Shown one piece after another: positions 48,333 through 55,509 of a stretch of 64,000 nucleotides of DNA (the first letter of the stretch is position 1; each line of letters begins with the position of its first letter). Source of the DNA: a virus; the IMG/VR virus record IMGVR_UViG_3300048930_000192, positions 1-64,000 of that record; one strand, written 5' to 3'. The notes beneath the pieces are model-generated. The model saw only the letters and a program-made list of their open reading frames with translations, did no database searches and was not told the origin of the DNA. A program made the translations under genes and the position numbers.

Positions 48333-48794
48333 ATGAGTAATAACAAATCCTATAGTGGCCTTTATACTATACGCAATCCTTCGAAGTACCGTGGTGATCC
48401 GAATAATATTCGGTGGCGATCACTTTGGGAACGCAAGTTGTGCGAATATTTTGACTTCAATCCGAGCATTATATCATGGAGTCTGGAACCATTTCCTATA
48501 CCATATCTGAATCCACTCGATCGCAAATACCACAGATATTTCGTAGATTTCTGGGTGAAAATCAAAGACAAAAATGGTGTAATATCAGAAAGACTAATCG
48601 AAGTTAAACCATACTATCAAACAGTAGAGCCAAAGAAGCCAGATAAGATTAATAAGAAATATGCGTATGACATGCAAAATTGGATCATAAACAATAGTAA
48701 ATGGGAAGCTGCAAAGAAGCTCTGTGAGCAGAAAGACTGGAAATTTACGGTTATCACAGAAAAGACTATATTCGGAAAGAAAAATGATCAATAA
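48333..48794 (+). CDS. 4: Head completion protein gp4 (gp50)
   Basis: 153 residues, close to T4 gp4 (150). Needed to finish filled heads before tail joining. It carries the conserved YTIRNPSKYRGDPNNIRWRS, LWERKLCEYFDFNPSIISW, EPFPIPY and a PD-(D/E)XK-like core (YFVDFW then RLIEVKPY), a fold shared with TnsA-type nucleases; catalytic activity is unproven. It is the first gene of the plus-strand block, with no leader or ribosome site. Confidence 0.93.
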   Translation: MSNNKSYSGLYTIRNPSKYRGDPNNIRWRSLWERKLCEYFDFNPSIISWSLEPFPIPYLNPLDRKYHRYFVDFWVKIKDKNGVISERLIEVKPYYQTVEPKKPDKINKKYAYDMQNWIINNSKWEAAKKLCEQKDWKFTVITEKTIFGKKNDQ

Positions 48795-49353
48795 AATAGT
48801 CGATAACCTTAGAAAGAGAGTATCGAGGGCAGATCAAACTGACCTTGCCAGCTATCGATCTTTGATGTGGTATTATAGTGAAGTTAAGCAAATAAGAACC
48901 ACGAATAATAGAGCAAAATCTTCGCCGATACCAGAACCCGGTAGAATGTTTCTGATGGAATATTCACCAAAGACTGCTCAAGACCTAGAATATTATGATG
49001 CGTATCCGTTAATATTCATTATAGATTTTACGAAAGACGGGTTTCTTGGTTTAAATTTGCACTATTTGCCGAGAATGGAAAGATCTCAATTGCTTGCTGC
49101 TTTGATAAATCTCGGCAAGAACAAGGCAGAAGATAAGATACGGCTAAGTTATCAGCTAATTAAGTCTTTTTCTAGATCTAAACACGCATCAGTTTGCATA
49201 AAGAGATACATTTCAACCAACATCAGTAACATGATACCAATATCATCTGACAGTTGGATAACAGTAAGTGGGTTACCCGTAGAGAACTTTAAGAAGAAGA
49301 ATAAAGATAGAGTTTGGTCAGAAAGTATACGAAAGTTAAATAGAAAGAACTAA
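48784..49353 (+). CDS. Conserved virion-type protein between gp4 and gp54
   Basis: 189 residues from the ATG at 48784, which overlaps the gp4 end by 11 nt. The core motif is MFLMEYSPKTAQDLEYYDAY, followed by PLIFIIDFTKDGFLGLNLHY and LPRMERSQLLAAL (about residues 55-105). Proteins with this YYD-x-P-L-x-F and GLNLHYLP pattern are common in T4-like and other myophages and are annotated variously as structural or DNA end protector proteins; I cannot decide the role. The C-terminal third is basic, ending in a Lys/Arg-rich tail that could bind DNA. Confidence 0.7.
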   Translation: MINKIVDNLRKRVSRADQTDLASYRSLMWYYSEVKQIRTTNNRAKSSPIPEPGRMFLMEYSPKTAQDLEYYDAYPLIFIIDFTKDGFLGLNLHYLPRMERSQLLAALINLGKNKAEDKIRLSYQLIKSFSRSKHASVCIKRYISTNISNMIPISSDSWITVSGLPVENFKKKNKDRVWSESIRKLNRKN

Positions 49354-50397
49354 ATGGCGAATAATAATCCAAAATCTATGATTCAAGATATTGTTAGCCA
49401 TGCGTCTAGTTATGGCTTTCAAAGAAGTAACAGGTTTGTTGTATTCATAAGTGGACCTAAATTTCCTCAAGGTACAGACTATGCAACGCATGTTAAGCGG
49501 TTGGCATTAACATGCAACTCAACTACGTTTCCTGGCCGCAGAATTGGTACACAGGACTTTACTGTTTATAACGTACCAACAAGAATGCCCAATAGAGAAA
49601 TATTCTCTCAAGAATTAAACCTACAATTTCTATGCAGTACAGATATGTACGAGGCTATGTATTTTAAGTATTGGCAAGACCAAGTTATGGATCCCTTGAC
49701 TAATAGCGCAAATTTTTATAATAATTACGCTAAACCATTTAATGTTACTATCATATCTATTCCTAATAGTATTAATGATTATAGCCAGCTAGCAGGTATA
49801 TTTCTAGACAATCCAGAATCTCATCCAAATAGGTCGTATGTGCCTGCGTCCGGCCTAAGAAACACAGACACAGAACAAAGTATCTATTATAGAAAATGCT
49901 TAGAATGTTATCCGGTAGAAATAGTTGCAAACGAGATGGGCACTGTGCCTGGCAATACAGTAATGACTATAAATGTTAGAATGGCATTTAAGAAATGGGT
50001 TGATCCGATAGAGTTGTGGTATAAACAATATTATGAAACATCTCGTAGAGCTGCCATAGAGTTCGATAAATCTTCCGAGAATACATGGGAACAAAATAGA
50101 ATAATTAACAATTACACAGTAACACAAACACAATATGTAGAACCAGTTGATCCGCCATGGGTAAGATTTAGAAAGTTTGCCAGAGATGTTGTACGTATTT
50201 CTGATCCAAAAGAGTTTAGAAGAGTTGCAGTTGACCAAGCAGCAGACATATTGGGATCTACGTTTGGTTTAGAAAACGTCGAAAACGCAGCCGGTGCTGG
50301 TCAAGTTATAGATGTTTATCGCAGAAACCCAGGTTCAGGATACGGAGACCTAAGAGACAGATTGCTGGGTCCAATCACAAATATCGGATTAGGATAA
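49354..50397 (+). CDS. 54: Baseplate tail tube initiator gp54
   Basis: 347 residues (T4: 320). It has the tube-like fold pattern: SHASSYGFQRSNRFVVFISG at the N-terminus, LALTCNSTTFPGRRIG, LNLQFLCSTDMYEAMYFKYW then QDQVMDPLTN (compare T4 YRAMQDWVNSVQDPVTG), and a strand ending in TVMTINVRMAFKKW. The C-terminal 100 residues are a charged helical extension absent from T4. The ATG follows the stop of the preceding gene directly. Confidence 0.88.
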   Translation: MANNNPKSMIQDIVSHASSYGFQRSNRFVVFISGPKFPQGTDYATHVKRLALTCNSTTFPGRRIGTQDFTVYNVPTRMPNREIFSQELNLQFLCSTDMYEAMYFKYWQDQVMDPLTNSANFYNNYAKPFNVTIISIPNSINDYSQLAGIFLDNPESHPNRSYVPASGLRNTDTEQSIYYRKCLECYPVEIVANEMGTVPGNTVMTINVRMAFKKWVDPIELWYKQYYETSRRAAIEFDKSSENTWEQNRIINNYTVTQTQYVEPVDPPWVRFRKFARDVVRISDPKEFRRVAVDQAADILGSTFGLENVENAAGAGQVIDVYRRNPGSGYGDLRDRLLGPITNIGLG

Positions 50398-50409
50398 TAG
50401 GAGTATATT

Positions 50410-51111
50410 ATGTCGTTACCAAAGATCGCAGTTCCAACTTACACACTAACTCTACCTTCTAGTGGAAAAAAGATAAACTATAGGCCATATCTAGTCAAAG
50501 AACAGAAGATTCTATTAATGGCTTCTATACCCGGCGCCACATTTGAAGATGTTTATAATGCTATTAAACAGATAGCAGTAAATTGTACTTTTGGTGAGAT
50601 AGATATCGAAAGTATACCGTTGTTCGACTTCGAGTATATTTTCTTGAATATCAGAGCAAAGAGTGTCGGTGAAATAATCACACCTTCTATCAAGTGCGAC
50701 AAGTGCGACAAAGACGTGCAGGTAACTATTAACTTGGGTGATATTAAAGTTACCAAACTAACAGATAGAACTATTAAATTATCTGAAAATATTGGTATAG
50801 TATTAAATTATCCGTCATTTAGTATATCTAAGATAGAAGCAAAGCCAGACGGTAGCCCAGATGACGACTATCGAGCAATATATAATTGCGTAGATTACGT
50901 CTACGAGGGTAGTCAGGTATTTACTAAGAAGGACTTCACATACGAAGAATTTGTTTCATCTTTTATAGAATTGCTAAGTGATACCGATTATCAGAAGATA
51001 TCAGATTTCTTTATTAACATGCCAAGAATATATCTAGAAACCGAAATGAAATGTAAGTGTGGGCAAACAAAGAAGATAGAAATATCGGGGATACAAGATT
51101 TTTTATACTAA
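50410..51111 (+). CDS. 26: gp26, baseplate hub or tail assembly protein
   Basis: 233 residues (T4: 208), family 'T4 baseplate protein'. It begins LPKIAVPTYTLTLPSSGKKI with the conserved YRPYLVKEQKILLMA block. Two Cys pairs (C96/C99 in KCDKCDK and about C216/C218 in KCKCGQ) could form a zinc site. It has a strong AGGAG 8 nt before the ATG. The last codons are GAT TTT TTA TAC and then the stop. The T TTT TTA is a perfect -1 slippery heptamer that would fuse this protein to the next reading frame, giving about 294 residues, in the manner of tail assembly chaperones upstream of tape measures. Confidence 0.9.
   Translation: MSLPKIAVPTYTLTLPSSGKKINYRPYLVKEQKILLMASIPGATFEDVYNAIKQIAVNCTFGEIDIESIPLFDFEYIFLNIRAKSVGEIITPSIKCDKCDKDVQVTINLGDIKVTKLTDRTIKLSENIGIVLNYPSFSISKIEAKPDGSPDDDYRAIYNCVDYVYEGSQVFTKKDFTYEEFVSSFIELLSDTDYQKISDFFINMPRIYLETEMKCKCGQTKKIEISGIQDFLY
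51099..51105 (+). promoter_or_regulatory. Candidate -1 ribosomal frameshift site T TTT TTA
   Basis: Heptamer in the correct phase of gp26 (GAT TTT TTA), the same as the HIV-1 gag-pol slip sequence. Slipping back one base leads, without a stop, into the frame that encodes the gp51-like protein. Confidence 0.65.
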
Positions 51112-51121
51112 GCTGCATACA

Positions 51122-51157
51122 TGAAAGTTTGATGATTTATTATAAGTTAAACTTTCA
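51122..51157 (+). promoter_or_regulatory. Stem-loop downstream of the slip site, covering the gp51 start
   Basis: Perfect 9-bp inverted repeat (TGAAAGTTT and AAACTTTCA) with an 18-nt loop, 16 nt after the heptamer. The loop holds the ATG at 51132. It could stimulate frameshifting or mask the internal start, although the spacer is longer than the usual 5-9 nt and the stem is AT-rich. Confidence 0.45.
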
Positions 51158-51293
51158 ATTATCGCAGCATCATAAATTTAGCTTAGAAGAACTTGAAAAT
51201 ATGATACCATGGGAACGCGAAGTATACGTTACATTATTGAATCAGCATCTGGAAGAATTAGCAGAAAAACGTAGACAAAGAGAAGCCACATGA
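51132..51293 (+). CDS. gp51-like baseplate hub assembly chaperone, or frameshift tail of gp26
   Basis: 53 residues if translated from the ATG at 51132. The core FSLEELENMIPWEREVYVTL resembles the short conserved protein found between gp26 and the tape measure in many myophages, where T4 has gp51. The internal ATG has only a weak ribosome site and lies in a hairpin loop. The frame is open upstream through the gp26 3' end, and the -1 heptamer at 51099 would join it to gp26. The stop overlaps the next ATG (ATGA), which suggests coupled translation of the tape-measure candidate. A charged helical tail ends the protein. Confidence 0.7.
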   Translation: MIYYKLNFQLSQHHKFSLEELENMIPWEREVYVTLLNQHLEELAEKRRQREAT

Positions 51294-53512
51294 CACCAGA
51301 GGACGAATCACGCAATCCTAAACCAGAACGTCGCCATTACGATGATGACCAATCATTTGAAATGGCGATGTGGGTGTGGAAACAGGAAGTTAAAAATGCT
51401 CGCGCATATGCTAGGTTCAATAAGAAGGTAGACGAGAAGTTTAATACAAAACCCGCATCTGATGGCGAATCTGATATTAATCCATCGGACTCATCACCCA
51501 CCCCAACAAAACAAGAACGTGTAAAAGCAAGAGCAGAAATAAAGAATGATGCGCAGCCTTCTGCTACACCAGATCCGGTTAGTCCAGCACCGACTAAAAC
51601 TACTAATAATGCCAAGATAGAAGATATAGAGCCGCAGTCTAAAAGAACAAGATCTAAAAAAAGAAGCCCTCTTGGTCCAATAAAGAGGGAACTTGCCAAT
51701 ATTTCTAAAAATGCATCTACAAGTGCAAGAAATAGTGGTGTAATACGCACACAAATATTGGGGCCAATAAACGAACGATTAGCTAATTTAGGTTCTTCTG
51801 TTCGCCATGCAACTACAAGAATAAACCAGTCAGAAAGAAACCTAGAAGAAAAAATAGGCAAGGTATCTGGTATTGTAAAAGATGTTAGATCTGAAAACGG
51901 AAAACTATTTGATCGACTAAAGAGTTTGCGCAATATTGGTAATATCTCTAGGGGTGTTGCCAAAGCCCGCAAACGAATAGAAGGTATAAATGAGCGCACA
52001 AAGAGTTTGCGCAATATTGGTAATATCTCTAGGGGTGTTGCCAAAGCCCGCAAACGAATAGAAGGTATAAATGAGCGCACAAAGATCATTAACAAGAATG
52101 TAAAGATACTTACCACTCAGCCAACTGACGTAGAACCACAACATCAGCCGGGTATAATGGAAAGGGCATGGACCGGATTAGGTACTAGACTTGGATTAGT
52201 TAAACGCGACGGCAATGCTGCACTAAAGAATGTTAGAGGTACCGGCAATAAAGCTAAGATAAAATCTCTAAATCCAAGAATGTCTAAAATTCCAGATCCA
52301 GGCGAATTGCCTAGTCAGTTGGGCATAGAAGCTAAGAATATCTATGACAGATATACTAGCCCGTGGTCTACTGGTACGAAATCCAGAATATTGGCAAATA
52401 TGGTTATGCCAGGTGTAACTGCTTTACCTGCATTGGCTAGATCTATAACCGGTACTTCTAAAGGTAGAGGCATATTTAAGAAGCGCAATAAAGGTAAACA
52501 AGATGTTTCAAATGCCGAAAAGGTAGAAATAAAACAAGACAAATCAGAGCAAACAGAAGATTTGTTAGAAAAGTTGAAGAATACTGTATTTAAGGTCAGA
52601 ATCGTAGAAGGCGACGACTCGCTTTTGCTAACTGGTAAAAAAGATAAAAAAGACGAAAATGGAGAAGATGGGTTATTAAAAACTCTTGCTAATGGGCTAT
52701 TATCTGGTAAAATGATGTCTACAATAATGAGCTATATTACAGGTCCGGCTTTGGGTGCAATTGGAACAGCTGCTCTTGCTATTGTATCATCTCCGGTTTT
52801 CTTGGCTGGTGCAGCAGTTGCAGTTGGGTACATATTGGGAAAAGTGATGGAAGATTTGGGTCTTTTGGATGCACTTTTAGATAAATTCCCCGATGCTAAG
52901 AAATTCTTAGACGACGCCGGGGCGGGATTTGAGCAAAGAGGCACATTAATAGATTATAGACACGAATCTAGAAAGGCGTTTGAAGCCGCTGCAAAAGGTG
53001 AAGATAATAACTTCAGCAAGACTAATCCTTTGGCTCAAAAAGCATTTGAAGAAGGAGAAAAATTAAAATTTAAGTATGATAAAATGCGCGAGGACGGTGT
53101 TTCCGAAAGAGAAATAAAGAAACAAATTCAATTGGATTATTATGGGTTAACCAAGAAATTAGAAGAAACTTCACCAAACTTACTTTCTCCCGAATATCCA
53201 TTAATTCAAAACAAGCCGGTTGATGTTAGTGGTCTTGGTATGTATGATAAATCTGGCATATTAAAAAATAATAATATATCGCCATCTGACGATAATAGAA
53301 TGTTCAACCCATTCTTTGGCCTGTTTAATGAAACTTCCAAGAAAATTGAGCAGGAAGAAAATACTAAACAAGAACAACCGGCAGCACCAATAAATGTCAA
53401 TAGTATAAGTAATAATGTTAGTACAAACAATTCTTCACCCACACTATTGGCGCCACAATCGATGTTCGATGCAAAACAATCTTATAGTAGATTTGGCTGG
53501 CTATACGCCTAA
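51290..53512 (+). CDS. Tape measure candidate (gp29 position)
   Basis: 740 residues (T4 gp29: 590). The N-terminal 130 residues are charged and Pro-rich. Residues about 130-285 are basic and helical, with a 27-residue unit (SLRNIGNISRGVAKARKR start) present in two perfect tandem copies (residues 212-265) and a degenerate third copy just before them. Residues about 470-525 form a hydrophobic, Gly/Ala-rich segment (GPALGAIGTAALAIVSSP and FLAGAAVAVGYILG) of the kind that can insert into the host membrane on ejection. The C-terminus is Asn/Ser-rich. Its place after gp26 and gp51 supports the tape measure role; direct similarity to gp29 is not evident. Confidence 0.72.
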   Translation: MTPEDESRNPKPERRHYDDDQSFEMAMWVWKQEVKNARAYARFNKKVDEKFNTKPASDGESDINPSDSSPTPTKQERVKARAEIKNDAQPSATPDPVSPAPTKTTNNAKIEDIEPQSKRTRSKKRSPLGPIKRELANISKNASTSARNSGVIRTQILGPINERLANLGSSVRHATTRINQSERNLEEKIGKVSGIVKDVRSENGKLFDRLKSLRNIGNISRGVAKARKRIEGINERTKSLRNIGNISRGVAKARKRIEGINERTKIINKNVKILTTQPTDVEPQHQPGIMERAWTGLGTRLGLVKRDGNAALKNVRGTGNKAKIKSLNPRMSKIPDPGELPSQLGIEAKNIYDRYTSPWSTGTKSRILANMVMPGVTALPALARSITGTSKGRGIFKKRNKGKQDVSNAEKVEIKQDKSEQTEDLLEKLKNTVFKVRIVEGDDSLLLTGKKDKKDENGEDGLLKTLANGLLSGKMMSTIMSYITGPALGAIGTAALAIVSSPVFLAGAAVAVGYILGKVMEDLGLLDALLDKFPDAKKFLDDAGAGFEQRGTLIDYRHESRKAFEAAAKGEDNNFSKTNPLAQKAFEEGEKLKFKYDKMREDGVSEREIKKQIQLDYYGLTKKLEETSPNLLSPEYPLIQNKPVDVSGLGMYDKSGILKNNNISPSDDNRMFNPFFGLFNETSKKIEQEENTKQEQPAAPINVNSISNNVSTNNSSPTLLAPQSMFDAKQSYSRFGWLYA
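51919..52085 (+). repeat. Perfect 81-bp tandem duplication in the tape measure candidate
   Basis: Two identical 81-bp copies (period 81), coding for 27 residues each (codons 51923-52003 and 52004-52084). The 27 codons before them (51842-51922) align in register at several positions (IG, S, V, R, R and K), suggesting an older third copy. Confidence 0.95.
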
Positions 53513-53515
53513 AAA

Positions 53516-53544
53516 GAAACCGAGACCCATAAAGTCTCGGTTTC
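53516..53544. terminator. Bidirectional terminator between tape measure and gp32
   Basis: 11-bp perfect GC-containing stem with the loop CCATAAA, 3 nt after the plus-strand stop and 24 nt from the gp32 stop on the minus strand. It serves two convergent genes. The same loop occurs in the terminator at 61436. Confidence 0.85.
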
Positions 53545-53568
53545 CATTGTATTCAGTTGTATATTAAA

Positions 53569-54513
53569 TTATTCTTGTGACAGTTTCTTATAGAAATCAA
53601 TCACATTATCACTATCGCCGCCATCAGCTTCGAATGGGCTATCTTCTTGTTCAGCCTTTGGCTGTGGGCGATTAGAAGTTACCTTTGGCTTTTGAGTTGA
53701 AAGGTGAGATCCACTATTAGAGCTTATTCCCATAACCTTCTCGTACTCTTGCATACCTTCTAGTACTTCTTGCAGGCGAGCCTTAAGCTCATCATATGGC
53801 CGAAGAACCTTGGTTTCATCTGTGAATTCGGCAAGCGGATACTCTGACTTCCATACCTTTTCAAGTAGAGCGTCATCACCCTTTAGAAGCGGCGAAGATG
53901 ATTCGACGAATTTAGAATCATCATAGTTGTTGTACCCACCAACTTGCTTGAGATTGATCAGGAAGTTACGGCCATTCCACATATCAAACGGATCGAATGG
54001 CTCGCGCTCTGTGAGTTCGTCCTTCTTGAAGGCTTCTGCAACCTTCTCGAAGATTTTCTTCCCGCAACGATACAAAAATGTCCGCCCTTCATTTTCGGGA
54101 TTGCCCGGATCCTTGATCACATAGATATTAAGAACATAAGTTTCGTTGCGCTTAGTAAATCTACTAACGAACTCTTGCTTAGCCTTTTCTCCAGACGACC
54201 ACAATTTCTTGTTCAATTCAGAAACAGGGCATGGCTTACCAAACGTAGTTGGGCTTACAGTATTATAGAACTTACCGGTTTGCTTATTGTCAAAGCGGTT
54301 TGTGTAGTACTTAGCCCAGCACAGATCTTCACCATCGGGCGCGGGCAAGAATCTGACAAGCGCAGATCCATTACCATCTTTACCCTTCGTTACATTCCAG
54401 AATCGTTCGTCCTTGAACGATGCCGCTCCACTGCCACCGCTTGCTTCCAAAACTTTCTTCGACATAACTTCAATGTTGTTCTTAGCCTGATTCTTTAGAT
54501 TTTTAAAACTCAT
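53569..54513 (-). CDS. 32: Single-stranded DNA-binding protein gp32
   Basis: Coats single-stranded DNA in replication, recombination and repair. 314 residues (T4: 301). The N-terminal basic 'B' domain contains LKNQAKNNIEVMSKKV; the core has DGNGSALVRFLPAPDG, YVIKDPGNPENEGRTFLYRC, GKKIFEKV and FLINLKQVGGYNNYDDSKF; the C-terminus is acidic (EQEDSPFEADGGDSDNVIDF), the surface that recruits partners. The T4 zinc motif is not conserved: the region reads KPCPVSELN, with Ser in place of the second Cys. The gene has an unusual repeated leader upstream. Confidence 0.96.
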   Translation of the reverse strand: MSFKNLKNQAKNNIEVMSKKVLEASGGSGAASFKDERFWNVTKGKDGNGSALVRFLPAPDGEDLCWAKYYTNRFDNKQTGKFYNTVSPTTFGKPCPVSELNKKLWSSGEKAKQEFVSRFTKRNETYVLNIYVIKDPGNPENEGRTFLYRCGKKIFEKVAEAFKKDELTEREPFDPFDMWNGRNFLINLKQVGGYNNYDDSKFVESSSPLLKGDDALLEKVWKSEYPLAEFTDETKVLRPYDELKARLQEVLEGMQEYEKVMGISSNSGSHLSTQKPKVTSNRPQPKAEQEDSPFEADGGDSDNVIDFYKKLSQE

Positions 54514-54524
54514 ATAATTCCTTT

Positions 54525-54574
54525 TTTAACTGGTTGTTCTTTTATAAAATTTAACTGGTTGTTTACTGGGTGTT
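54525..54574 (-). promoter_or_regulatory. Repeated leader element, candidate gp32 operator
   Basis: Two identical 14-nt direct repeats (AACAACCAGTTAAA in the mRNA) at 54525-54538 and 54550-54563, with a third degenerate copy at about 54563-54574. They are separated by AU-rich sequence directly before the gp32 ribosome site. T4 gp32 represses its own translation by binding an unstructured AU-rich leader that follows a pseudoknot, so a similar control is a reasonable inference here. Confidence 0.5.
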
Positions 54575-54585
54575 AATATATTTTG

Positions 54586-54594
54586 TCACATCAT
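54586..54594 (-). other. Two-codon mini-ORF in the gp32 leader
   Basis: ATG-ATG-TGA on the minus strand, with a perfect AAGGAG (54604-54609) 9 nt upstream and no other gene that this ribosome site could serve. It may be a chance remnant or a regulatory start-stop element. Confidence 0.3.
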
Positions 54595-54609
54595 ATTATA
54601 AATCTCCTT

Positions 54610-55251
54610 TCAACTTAATATTTCTGATGATGTTTTACGAAAATAGTCAATATCTTGTTTCGAGTGTGACATAAGGTATTTATACCGATTGTATTTAATC
54701 ATTTTAGATGACCATACTATGTTTTCACTATAAACCTTATCGAACATCGAAACAAAATTCAATAATATATCAAATATACAATAAGTCTCTGGCGTAATAT
54801 ATTCTTGCAATAGCAACTTACATATTAGTGGTACATTGCCCGGATCCTTTGCAACAAATAATTCATTGAAAGTCTTATCGTGCTTTTCTAGATAGTTTCT
54901 TATATTGCAACAATCTACATAAAATGTATGGCGTATACCTTCTGTGCGCTTGATCCATTCAGAATACATTATTTCACATTCTTCATTTACAAGATCTTTA
55001 GACCAAAGAGTGTCGTCAGCTAAGAAATTGGCTATAAAGAAATTCTTTATCTCTGATGGCTTATACTTGGCTGCCAATCGTTCAAACCAATACCTATCAT
55101 TACGCTTATTATAAGACTCTATCTTTGCATTTACCTTGCCATAGGTAGAATAGTCATAGTTAGACGACTTGAAGTGTAGCTTCAAGCCAATATATTCTTT
55201 ATAAACATCAAATCCAGAAGTTTTCACAATATTAGCACGAAAAGTATCCAT
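54610..55251 (-). CDS. 59: Helicase loader gp59
   Basis: Loads the gp41 helicase onto gp32-coated forked DNA. 213 residues (T4: 217). The match to T4 is clear in YNKRNDRYWFERLAAKYK then PSEIKNFFIANFLADDTLW (T4: YQKRRDKYFFQKLSEKYK and ALIFISNLVANQDAW), and in the C-terminal LQEYITPETYCIFDILLNF block and NIVWSSKMIKYNRYKYL. The gene order 33-59-32 is the same as in T4. The gp33 stop lies 3 nt upstream. Confidence 0.92.
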   Translation of the reverse strand: MDTFRANIVKTSGFDVYKEYIGLKLHFKSSNYDYSTYGKVNAKIESYNKRNDRYWFERLAAKYKPSEIKNFFIANFLADDTLWSKDLVNEECEIMYSEWIKRTEGIRHTFYVDCCNIRNYLEKHDKTFNELFVAKDPGNVPLICKLLLQEYITPETYCIFDILLNFVSMFDKVYSENIVWSSKMIKYNRYKYLMSHSKQDIDYFRKTSSEILS

Positions 55252-55254
55252 ATT

Positions 55255-55509
55255 TTATTTGTTCTTCTTTTTGTTTCTCTGCTTCATCTTCAAACTTTTA
55301 ATGCCGCCGATGTTGTCTGTAACTGCTTCCATGTAGATCATTTCTGATATAGGCTTACTAATAAAGCATGTTATAGACGACGGATCGATATCATTAGAGG
55401 TACAAACTTCTAAAATCGCGTCTATATAACGGCATTTCTTTAATTTTACAATATCTTCGATATCTTTGGTAAACTCTTTCTCGTTCGAGTATTTCATGAA
55501 ATTTTTCAT
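55255..55509 (-). CDS. 33: Late transcription coactivator gp33
   Basis: 84 residues (T4: 112). gp33 joins RNA polymerase to the gp45 sliding clamp and enables activated late transcription. The middle (DIEDIVKLKKCRYIDAILEV then CTSNDIDPSSI) has the helical pattern seen in gp33 of T4-like phages, and the C-terminus is very basic. Identification rests on this pattern and on the conserved 33-59-32 order. The typical C-terminal clamp-binding motif is not obvious, which is a caution. Confidence 0.72.
   Translation of the reverse strand: MKNFMKYSNEKEFTKDIEDIVKLKKCRYIDAILEVCTSNDIDPSSITCFISKPISEMIYMEAVTDNIGGIKSLKMKQRNKKKNK

Noticed and set aside
51337-52116. A 259-codon minus-strand ORF opposite the tape measure candidate
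   Set aside because: It mirrors the 27-residue repeat of the plus-strand gene, has no start signal, and lies against a convincing gene with overlapping neighbours.
53944-54498. A 184-codon plus-strand ORF opposite gp32
   Set aside because: Shadow of gp32; no promoter or ribosome site and no recognisable domain.
54514-54609. A sigma70 promoter for gp32 using TATAAT near 54596
   Set aside because: The nearest -35-like hexamer is either 7 bp away or at the right spacing but with little match. The region is better explained as a leader read from upstream.
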